DNA of 64,000 nucleotides from Strongylocentrotus purpuratus (lineage: Eukaryota > Echinodermata > Echinoidea > Camarodonta > Strongylocentrotidae). A program made the translations under genes and the position numbers. This document shows positions 1 to 11,400 of the stretch, piece after piece (the first letter of the stretch is position 1; every line of letters starts with the position of its first letter). The notes beneath the pieces are model-generated. The model saw only the letters and a list, made by a program, of their open reading frames with translations. It was not told the DNA's origin and searched no databases. Location: positions 4,585,563-4,649,562 of the forward strand of contig NW_022145601.1 of assembly GCF_000002235.5 (NCBI RefSeq), read 5' to 3'.

Positions 1-210
1 TTCAGACGCCGTAAAACCACGGCGTTAAAGAAAAATATTATGATGGCGTAAGACGTTATAAATAATACGCGTAAAAAGCTCAATAAATACGTACGTACAG
101 GATTTTCGCTGCGCGCATGCAGTTGCCATGCATTAACAGTAAAATTATTAAAAGACGCGGCGGTTTGGGGGTGTGTGTTTTTTACGGAGATTTACCGCGT
201 CCTTTATCTC
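1..210. repeat. CGCGG-type TIR element, copy 1 (truncated by window edge)
   Basis: It opens with a degraded TTCAGA..CGCCGTAAAACCACGGCG and closes with TTTACCGCGTC. The same terminal motifs bound about 185-200 bp units at 38101-38285 and 42106-42307. It is a non-autonomous element with inverted termini built on CGCGGTAAACCGCG. This copy is the most diverged, and its boundary is approximate. Confidence 0.5.
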
Positions 211-396
211 CACAAGCCTAGCCACTAAAGACTTTTGTTTACACCATGCGTAGAGTTACGCTCTGTTCTAATCTATTCTATGTGAAAACAAAGAAGAATA
301 TCCAGTACAAAGGGTAAAAATGCCATCTTTGATAGAGTGATCCACTATATTAAACCGCACATCATAGTTTGTTACAAGTCCGCCCCTATCCCGGTA

Positions 397-546
397 GCGT
401 CATTTTTTCTGCGGCACAGATTGGGGCTTTTTTAAAAAAAGAGGTCTTGATTTAACCCTAACCCTAACCTTAACCCTAACCCTAAACTTTCTCATAGACT
501 CAACACGCACCTAACCCCAATCTGTGCCGCCGAAAAAATAACGCAT
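397..546. repeat. Palindromic element containing telomere-like repeat
   Basis: Imperfect inverted arms of about 30 nt face each other: the left arm contains CTGCGGCACAGATTGGGG (397-426) and the right arm CCCCAATCTGTGCCG (514-546). Between them, at about 453-486, is a (CCCTAA)n stretch with one variant unit. The structure is a small MITE or foldback unit. The telomere-like core is internal, not a chromosome end, since gene exons continue on its right. Confidence 0.6.
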
Positions 547-613
547 CCCGGCATATTCAATAATAACATCTACATAATAGTTTGACCATTTGTAAAGTAT
601 GAACTTAACCTAC

Positions 614-863
614 TTGTTTGTGTTTGAGAAGTCATCCCAAACGACGCTTGGCTTCGTGGACCTTCGCTATCTTTGTTCCACAATGTCATATAAACCGAGT
701 ACTGAGTGTCAGGTACCATTGAGCCAAGGTAGTAACTACCAGCAGAATCAACAGGAAACTGTACTGAGCCTTGAGAAGAGACATCGGACGTTGAAGAGAA
801 GTAGATGGAAGTGTTCGTAAAACCACTACGACAGTTTGCAATAGCACCGTCAGCCGTTAGAGA
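614..863 (-). CDS. Exon: remainder of FN3 domain 2
   Basis: A 250-nt exon (TTCAAAG acceptor, GTAGGT donor at 613-608), phase 0 in and phase 1 out. It encodes SLTADGAIANCRSGFTNTSI followed later by MVPDTQYSVYMTLWNKDSEG, the P-x-T-x-Y signature of FN3 strand F. Joined to the 74-nt exon it makes one FN3 domain. This is the last exon of the gene visible in the window. Confidence 0.78.
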
Positions 864-3800
864 CTTTGAAAGAAAAGGGATGGCAAAGTGTATGTAACAG
901 GTTGACTACTGGAAAAATATCTCGGACAACTTCCCCTAGGACAAATACTCCTTAGGACAAATTATCCTGGAAAAGTTATTCCCTAAAACCACCCCCTTAC
1001 CCTCAGGGTGATGAAAATAGTGATACTTATCCAAAGACCTTTCCTCGGGTAGTTGTCTGGGCCTGGGTTTATAGTCCGTAGGGAGTAATATTCCGGAAAA
1101 ATTTGTCCGTGGTGATGTGCCGGAGGTGCAAAAGTGATTTAAGATTGTAAGAAAATGGCTGTTGTTATAAAGTCGAGTTGGAAGAAGAATGAATTGTCGA
1201 TATAATATTACATCCATGTAATGTCGATGAAAAAAAAAAAAAAAAAAAGGTCTACTAATACCAAACAAATGAAAGTTTTGTCTTCTCTTTGAGAAGCTTG
1301 AGTGGGAGGCTGGGGTGGTGGTGGGGCCGGGGGAGGAGGGGGGGGGGGGGGTGGAGGGCTGCCCTCGAGACACCCTAGGATAGCTGATCTTACCTGCCAT
1401 GTAATAAGGAGCTGTTCAGGAGATGACACTTGATGGACTGTCACATGTGATAGAACTCCGGTAGGGGCTACACGTACATTGAAACAAGAACAACGAAATG
1501 AAAATAACGAACAAACATAAACAATAGCTATCACATTATGCTTAACTAGAACATGAACACTGGTGCCAATTTATTTGATTGAACTGTTTGGATAAATGAT
1601 ATAAGAAGTTCTTCATGATTCAATGAATACACTGTCTAATGAAGAATCTTCCTTAAATTAAAGAATCACATTAACAATACAAGTAATCCTATTTTATTAT
1701 TACTTGGTTGATTTATTTCCTGACTTCATTTGAAATGATTGGACAAGCGAAACATGACAAGACTGAGATGTATCACCTTGAACTATATCAACTTCTAAAA
1801 CATTTGCATTACTTGACGCTTTACGCATGAAATTATTCAGTCTTTGAGGGGTGCCAATCTTCGGATACAAAGAGGGGTTAATAATGTTGTATCTTTGTGA
1901 TCAAGGTGTTTGCCCCATGCCTCTTTCTAAGCATAGAAATTAAAATTATTGTAACAGGTTTGACAGTTTCTGGTACTGAATGGATCATTGTTGATGAATT
2001 TGCTTCCGACATTTTTTTTGGAGGTTCCCGATTAACATAATGAGTGAATTATAATGAATACGAATATATCGGAAGTTTGTCTTGACGACAAATAACCCCA
2101 AGCATGATGCCAAAAAAGTTGATAAGGTGTGTTGTTGTTTTAGGGTCATAGGAGGGAAATCAGAGACCCATTTCACAAAGCCTTTTTTCAATGACAAATG
2201 ACAAAAATCAGTGACACATTCGCTGATAACCAATCAGAATCAAGGATTTCACTAGCTTATAACAAAAACTGTAATTTGTCACTGATGACAAGTTTTGTGA
2301 AACGGGGCCAGAATTGTCAGACGTGGTGGGGAGGACGTCGAAATGTCGATCCCTTGGGAGGGCATTAGAACAATAATATTGGACGGCGGCTAGATTTTCT
2401 CACCCTATATTCTAGAAGGGAGAGGGGCATGGTCTAATATCGCAAGTTTCTGTCATCTCCCTGGTATTATGTGCTTGTACTCACCCAAACAGGAAGTACT
2501 AGCAGTCACATTATTCAGAGGTCCTTCTCCTCCATCGCCATCCCTCACTGCAGAGACACCAAACAAGTAATCCCTGTCAGGAGACAAGCCATCAATCATT
2601 TGAGAAACATTCAAAGCGTTTCCTCGATCAAGACGGATCCATTGTGAAGAATCTGGAAGTGCCTCCTTGTAGTATACCTTGTATCCAATGAGTGGTGGAT
2701 CGCCAATGTCTACCCCGTCCATCCATCCGTCCCAGGACAGTGTGATAGAAGTTTGAGTAGTCTCTTGGATGAAAGGTGACCTTGTCAGTCGAGGTAAAAC
2801 TTGGTTGAGAGTGAAATAAGAAGATATAGACATACTCTAGTTATTTGTCCTTTATAGTGACAATGGATACCTTCCATCAATGATAATCTAGCACGTCGAT
2901 ACTGTCATGAATACTCTGAGCAGATGCCTGTGTGGCTGTATCGTGCTGTCGTTACTAGTACTCTTTTTCTGTATCAAAGGTAAAGAAATGGTTTGTAAAG
3001 AGTTCTATTTTTAAAATTGAATTCCAGTGGATCAGCCCATACTTTGAAAAAATAGTGAATAATTATTTCTGAGACACCTACTGTTCATGTCAGCAGCAAC
3101 CTCAGCACTTCTGTAACTATTAACATCGTAGAAGATGCAGACAAACAGATCTTCCGCCGTTACGTAATCGACTTGAAAGTAATCAATAGTTTCAGATTCA
3201 TGCTGAATATTTCCGATGCTAGTAATTCCTCCATCTGAGAACCGTTCTGAGCCATCCGTTACCCGGTAGAGGCCTACAACCGGTGGCACTGATGACAAGA
3301 ACTCTCCACCCTCTCCGCGGCAGGAGAACTGTATATTCGTTTGACCCATGTTCTTCGGTGTATTTTCGACTTCAATTGTACCTTCAAAATATAAGAAATC
3401 TTGTTTGAATATAGTTTTTCTATTATCTAAATCTAAATATATTGTTTGTACGTCTATATATACCTTGTAAAAAATACATATTTATTTTTTTGCATACAAT
3501 TTTGAAGTTTATGGACGTTATAGTATACTGAAAACTGAAACTTAAAGACTGTGGGTACATGAATAGGGCCGAGTCTATTTGTGAGTTGATTTTTCCTGCA
3601 GAAAAGACGGTAGAGTGTGTCAAAGGAAAACGAAATCCTAAAACGGAGGGTTATTGCTGTTAAGCTGTGTGCTCTATATACAACAATATAACCTTTTTTT
3701 TTAAAAAACTAGAAGATAGTTTGCTTAAAAATGATGCTTTATCTTCCATAAATAACTTACCAAGCCCCAAAAGTTTCAATATAAGTACATCACCTACCTG

Positions 3801-5402
3801 AACAATTCCGACCAAACCTGCCAGCCAGACATTCTGTAAAAGAAAAATCCAGGTAAATTTAAAGGCTTAAAGGTAATACAAAGTTTTCGTATGGGGTCAT
3901 GATTTTGGTTCAAATGAACAATATAGGAAGCATATGCGATCCTACAATATGCATTGATCGTTGTCGCGGTTTAAATCGAGTCTTAAGTGACGACATTGTA
4001 AATAATAAACTGTTTATGTTGTATAGCTCCCTCTCAAGGTCAATATTTCAATTTAGCTATAAAACAACGTTTCTTGACTAAAATCGACCGATTGGCTATT
4101 CCCGTTTGGAAATTATATATATCTGAGATTTTTATGGTCGCAGCTATCATTGTATGGCAGTAAGCGCTATTTGAAATTTATCAAAATTTACCGGGAGCAC
4201 CGGTAAATTTTTATATTCAATTTTTCTCCAAAGCGGAAGGGCTTTAGAGGCTAAATTTTCTAGTGCTTATAATACATCCACAGGGGCATCAAAATATATC
4301 AAAATTGTAAAGAATCATCTCCAACGAATTTTCAAAATTTCCCAAAACTTTGTATTACCTTTAAGAGAATAACATTTTGCTCTTTGAGTAGCATAGGAAA
4401 ACCATATATCGTTTTTAATAATTCATGTTCTCGACAAATATTGTTCGAAATATTGTTCGAAATAGAGTTTTAAGTACAAGTTATCGATATATTTTAGAAT
4501 ACTTTACAATTGATACGACTTGAATTTATCTGGGTTTGTTCAGTCAATGGTACAGTTTAAAAAAAATGAAACATGAAAGATGGACATTAATCTTTGTTTT
4601 GGTATCGATAACGCATCAAACCTTTTATAATCAGGGATGCACATGATCATTGGTTGTTAACCATGTGAAATTCGTGGAAAGTGCGCCAACTCAACTCAGG
4701 CTGGACATTCGAATTTTAAACAAAATCTGGTGCTAAGAATGCAAGTCAAGTTTCGGTGAGTTCCAGCTAGCATCTACAGGGGTAGTTGTGTTATAATAAA
4801 CTAAAAATTGGGGCACCTTCCTGCCCAAATATGATCTTGCCCTCAAATGCCCCGAATATTGGGACTTTAAAAGCTTTGGAAGGGACGGGTTGTCGCCCCG
4901 CGTATACAAATAAATACATTTAGCAATTTACTTACTTTGACAGCTACTCCCAGCCCAGCCATGCTGGCACTCCGTGGAGCTTCCTGCACAAACTCCAGTA
5001 AATCGATCACACTCGCCTGATACACAGTGACATGTCTCCGTGCAACTAGCTCCAAACTCACCTGGATCACATTCTAATAGACAGAAGTAGAAGAAGAAGA
5101 AGAAAAATAGAAGAAGAACAACAACAACATCAACAACGAGAGAGAGAGAGAGAGTGAGATAGTTGAGGGAGAGGGGAATGAATAGAGAGAAAGAAACAAC
5201 GTTTCTATTTTCATCTTCATTTTTTATAAATTTCATTAGTCTTTTGGGCTAAATATTACAAGTTGTTAAAACACTCCTTTCTGCAACTTTATTGATTGTG
5301 TAAAAAGAAATTTTCAACCTATTATTATTATTATTATTATTTTTACTATTATTATTATTATTAATATTATTATTATTATTATCATTATTATTATTATTAT
5401 TA

Positions 5403-5482
<80 letters not shown>

Positions 5483-8400
5483 ATTAATATAATTATTTAT
5501 TAATATAAGTACATGTAAGAAGATTTACCTGTGGTGCAATTCAGGCTTTTGTATCCTGGTGCACAAGAACATCCATATGGATCTGGTAAGCACATCTGAA
5601 TTCCTCTACAAGCGGTATAATCGTCTACTGATGTATTACATCTATATTCACATGATCTTCCGAAACGGTTACCGCCGCAACCTATATTATAGCACAAAAC
5701 CAGGCAAAGGTTGTTCAAATTATATTTCACTGAGTATATTTATTAAAATATGTATCTGATTTTGCTTCTTGCTCTATGTCAATATGTTATCACAACATGT
5801 CATGATTTTGTGAGTTATTTTGATTCTATGTGTACCCCTAAACTTTTCTCATTTTATCTTGTGTATTTTATATTCACTGTCCATGTGATGCACAATCATT
5901 TTCTCGAATGTTATCAGTTTTTCCTTTGCAAAACAAAATTGTGATGTCATTGAATTTTTATAATAAGCACTGATCAATACAAAAGCAATAAAACACCTAC
6001 TTTAGTTTATTTCATATATTCTATTTTCTTAAATTAGGAAAGTAATTATATCAATGCTAGAACAATTTATGGACATTAATACTCGATCCCCAACCAAAAA
6101 ATATCATACTAAAACTAAATTGAAAATCAAACACCTCTTTTCTTTTTGAAACTTAACGCAATCTTTAAAAATATGTTTGATTATTAAAAAAACACAAAAA
6201 AAACAAAAAAAAAAAACAATCAAATCTCAATAACTAGAAAAATTACCCTTTTCGCATGTTTCTCCCTTGAATCCTGGAGCACAGATACATTGTCCTGTTT
6301 CATCATCACAAATCCCTCCATTGTGACAAGAAGAACAGGTCAGAACACAGCCTGAGGATGAATTGTATCGACCCAACGGACATTCTGCATGTGAAAATTG
6401 GGATGCAGGCAATTGAGGATTTGGATTTATTAAATATTCATTGGTTTTACGTGGGAATCAAGTGCTTGATACGTTTATAAATCCCAAGGTAAAAGGAATT
6501 AAAGGGAAATCCAACTTTTCGTAGCAATTTCATTGCAAGGAAGAAGAATCGAGAGAGAGTTGATGGGGGTTCAAATAATTGACAAATAATAAAACAGTTA
6601 TAAATGTTTAAGAACTGAGAGCACTGAATATAAATTTATCTTATATTGGCTAATATTGGTCAACTGACTTTGACAGCATCATGATAATTGTGGACCACTT
6701 TTCTATTTGTTTGAACAATAAAATATTTATGAATTAGCAGAATTATGAGACGAATAACATTTCCCTTGGGTAAAAAGTTTGACTTTGGTTGGGTGAACGC
6801 AATATTAAAGAGATAGTTGAGTTCTGTTGCAGAGGGCGCTACACAAAATAATTATTTTGTGAGATAATGAAAAACTGACTGTCAAATTTGAAAGAACATA
6901 CAATTTAAATGACAAAATCGTCTTTGTTTGATTGAAATCAGTTCAGAGACGGCTGAAATATCCATAAATATAACGATTTCTAATACTTGTGTACCACCAC
7001 AAATATTAGATAATTTGAACCAGCCGTTGAAAGCCGTTAAAAAAAAACACAAAATAGCGCCTTTTACGTTGTATTTCAGCCAATGCCGATGTTGGCTATT
7101 TCGTGTTGGCTATATTACGCACAATCAGCCGGCCCATGTATTGTTATAATCAATTAATTAATTAATTAACGGTCACCGTATTTTTTTAAAGTGGAGCTGA
7201 ATCGGTAAGGCTAAATTTCAAACATGTTTGGGTCTAAAATTATCTTCTTAGCAATTTTAGGTCCTATAAAAGGGCACTAGAAATGTCATAGATAAGAATT
7301 AAGAGCAATAACCATGCACTTTGAAGGCATTTGCGATCTGAAAACAGAACTCAACTAGTCCGGCAGCCAAATCCAGATTATTGGCCTAACCTTGTTTTAG
7401 GGTCTATAGTTTTTTTTTCAATGGATTTTGATTGCCTAGACCTTCTATTTCAAGAATCCGATTGCTGACACTCTGTCAGCCTTGAGCAATTTAAGATATA
7501 TGACGTCATACAAAATGGCCGCCAAAGTACATGATTTTCCTTTAAAAATGAATAATAAATATATAATAAGGATTTTTTCTACAATTTTTGGTAGCCAAAT
7601 GTCTGTATCTCTCTAGGACCATCACTAAAAAAATGTTACGTGATGTTGCATGGCCATAGATGACCAGCTTATTTGCATATTTTGAAATAGCGCCCTCTAT
7701 AAACATATTAATTTGAATAAAATATGTGTGCCAGCCAAATGCCAATTTCTTAAATCTATGTCACGTTGAAATCATATTAAATGCTTTTTTTGGGCAACAA
7801 TTGCAGTTGTGCTGCATTAATCTTTCATTGTGTTTGGTACACATTTAGATAGGGTAGGTGTGGGGAATGGAAGACCCTTAAGCACATTTGCATAATTTAC
7901 ATGAACATGAACAATGTTACACATACAGATATTTTTGTATTCTCTTTAGTATTTTTTCTCTTTATTTGGTAACGAAATTGTGGTCATGATGTAACTGATT
8001 AATAAGATAACAATGATTAATGACGTCATCACCAAAGGTCTCTCATTACCTACATGTGTAGGTAATAAGGAACAGTTACAAATCAAAACATTTTAAAAAC
8101 AATTTGAATGAAAATGGGATTGTTATAGTTAGTTCAATCACTTTTTGACAGAGATACATGCGGCCAATAAACTTACTATAATTTTGAAACGATTTTAAAA
8201 CAATGTGGCACAAAATATTTCTGTAGATTTTTGTTTACAGTAATAAAGGTGCTCTCAATCATGTTAAAATACTTTCAGAATAATGTTCTGGCAATATGAC
8301 TTTTACATTGATCAAACTCACAGCATAGAAACAACTTCTTAAAATTAAATGCATTCAAATTAGCATGGTGACACGTACAACCAAATATGTTTCATGATAG

Positions 8401-11400
8401 TGCCTTTCAACATGAAATGGACAACTAGGGAGAAGTAGGCCCCAATCGTGGACCTGGTGTCCCCCATTACCTACACACATTTCTGATCAGACACCATTCA
8501 TAATGTGAATTGCAACACCCATTCACAACACACAATGGCCATAAGCTTTCTGTGATGGTTGGCACATTTCATAAACTTCCTTTTAAAACTAATTTTTAAG
8601 AGCCACCCCTAAATATATGCATACCCCACAACATTCAGTGAAAATTGTGTTTTTATATCAGAGCAAAATTTACGATCAAAATTGCTTATCTTGGTCAATT
8701 TTGCCAATTTTCTCGGAGAGAGAACGCATTGCAGTCTTCGAAATGAATTGGATATATGCAGTAGTGTTGTTGAAGGCCACATATGTCGCTATATCAATAT
8801 TGGAGCCAACACAGACAGACAGTGATGCGTTCAAGCTTGGTGGTCTCCAATTCCCTACACCTACCCTACATATGTCAAGAAAAAAATGGCTATGAAAGAA
8901 TTCATTTTTCATCAAATCGGTGAGAAGTGGTTTTACGGCAAACATTATTATTCAATTGATAGGCTTTATTTAGACCAGCATTGCTCCAACGTCAGTGAAT
9001 ATGGATAAAGCAGTTGACATCTATACTAGACAGATGCATAATTTTCAAAAGAAATTACCTGGTGGCACAATTTCCAAGAAAGTTCAAACCGTGGCAGCCA
9101 TGAAGAAGTCAATGTTGGGGTACGAAAGTCTATGAAAAGTTGATCTACTCCAGAGTAATAGGACTGCAGACAAGTTCAAGAGAGGTCAATGTCAAGGACA
9201 TTTTGTCATAAGAGCTTTCACCAGTCCCAACAGCACTTTTTGATGATTCTGGAAACGAGCACTCCCATGTCAAAGACGGACTTATAGAATTTGACAAAAG
9301 TTGAGATGTCAGCCAGGCATGAGACACTGGAACAACGTTGTACAGTCATTGATGGTTGTGCTCTGCTGTGGATGAAAATCTGATGATGTTTGCTTGGTGT
9401 TTGACAGATCCGAGAGTATCTAGAGGTCATAACGGGTCGAGAGTCTTCCAACTGAGTCCTGCGTCACTGCTGCCCTCCAAGAAACTATCTCTTACTGTTC
9501 GTCGTCGTCGTCGTTGTCATATAGATCATGGCTCACCATTGTGACCCGTTTGATGAGACCTTTTGATCGGCATCTGTCTCCTGCAATCCGGTAGAGTGTC
9601 TTTAGTATTTAGAGGGTGGCTAGTGATTTCCCTAAGGTCGTCAGTCCATCTGAGCTTGAGTCTTTCTTTGTTACGTGTTCCTTCAAAGGTACCTTGAATG
9701 ATAATTTGTCAAGGTTGTCTCCTGATCTTCTGCTAACGTGACCAAACTATTGTAGCTTGTACTTGTCAATCCTGGTAGCAAGTGGCGGTTGATCTCCGAT
9801 GATGGACATTAATTGTGTCCATTGGTGTTGTAATCTCTTCATGATATCCCAAGTAGCTTCCTCCAACACCACATTTCAAAGGCAGATATTGCCGAGCTTC
9901 CACCCTCCTTGACAATTATTGACCCAAGAACATTATATAAACTTGTCCACTTGATCAACTTCTTCTCCATCAACCACCATGCTCTGTTGCATGTAGTTAA
10001 TTTCCAACAATCATGATCTTGGTCTTTTTCACATTGAGGTAGGGTCCAAATTATTCACTTGCATCCTTCACTCTCTTTTAAGGAGTTCTAGTAGTTCTTC
10101 TGATGTTCTTGTTATAAGTGTTGTCAGTGGCATACTGAGCAAAAACACTTAGAGGGGCAGAAAAACAATCTGCATCACCACCACTCATACATGTTACATG
10201 CAGGCCCCGCGGAACTTTTTTTAAAGCGGGGTGGGGGGGGGGGGGTGAAGTATTTACGATCAGGAAGAGAGGAGCGCAAATTGGTGTGGTGTTCAAGGGG
10301 CACAGCCCCGGAAGCTCAAGGGTTTCAGGCATTTATTTACTGTAAGATGAACATATTTTGATACCTCATTTCACCTCGGGTCACTTTCTTTCTTTCTTTC
10401 TAGTTCTCTTTAACATACTTTATACAAAAAGTGAGAGGGCTCGAGTCCCCTGAGCCCCGCTGTTCTGCGGAACCTGACATGTAGGCTTTAGGATTTGTCG
10501 TTTTCCAACATACGCTTAACAAATAATAATTTACTAAAAAGTGAGAAAAAACCCAGGAAATTCTTTTAATATAGCAACATTTGTAAATCACTGGTATCGA
10601 ATATATAGAAAAAACAGTTTGAATTTTGTTTGGGGGTTCAACTGTCCCCCGCCCCCCACAAACCCTTCCCCATCAATACGCCAGAGAGTGTTTTATTGTC
10701 GGCGTATCTTAGGTTGGTGATCGTTCGTCCACCAACAGAAACTTGACCATAAAATGCCTTTCTCATGATGAATTCAGCATAGATGTTGAAAAGTTATGGT
10801 GATAGGATGCAGCCTTGACGGACAACTTGACCAATAGTGAACCTTTCGGTGTAGCCATTCTCTGTTCTTACTGTTGTTTCTTGGTATTGGTAGAGCGACT
10901 GGATGAGTTGAATTATATGTGCTGGAAAGCCCATCTAGCTCATAATCTTCCATAGGCGTTTATGTTGTACGCAGTCAAAAGCTTTGGAAAGATCAATAAA
11001 GCTAGGGAGAGAAGTTGTTGAAACGTGTCTCTAGTGTTGCTAACTTCACTATCTTTTCATGACAACAAACTACAGTTGAACGACATCATATATATGCGCG
11101 AGTCTGCAGGATGATTGGGTGCTCAGAAATAGGCAAAAGCACAAGCAGGTCATTACCGTCAAGATGAGGTTCCTGTTGAAGTGATTCCAGGCAGTGATGT
11201 CATGCCAAGGAAAGGTCTGTCCACAACATAGTTATGATGAAGCAGGCAACATCAAAGTGCAGCAAGCGATTTGAATTGATGCTAATGAGAAGATGTATGT
11301 TAGGGTCCTAGTGGATGACACAGACGTCTACGTACTACTTTTGCATCATTATCTACATGACGGACTTATAAAACGCCAATGACCATGGAGACGCCCCTTC

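Noticed and set aside
453..486. Possible chromosome end
   Set aside because: The CCCTAA run is short, interrupted and internal to a palindromic element; receptor exons continue on its right and the gene must extend to the left.
2908..2979. Plus-strand MNTLSRCLCGCIVLSLLVLF followed by a GTAAAG donor, looking like a signal-peptide exon
   Set aside because: It lies within a 282-nt intron of the minus-strand receptor gene, and no plus-strand downstream exon could be found. A short hydrophobic frame ending at GT is expected by chance.
8617..8945. Complementary open frames of about 90 codons at 8.6-8.9 kb
   Set aside because: Intron of the receptor gene, no recognisable motif, and mirrored on both strands, so most likely chance.
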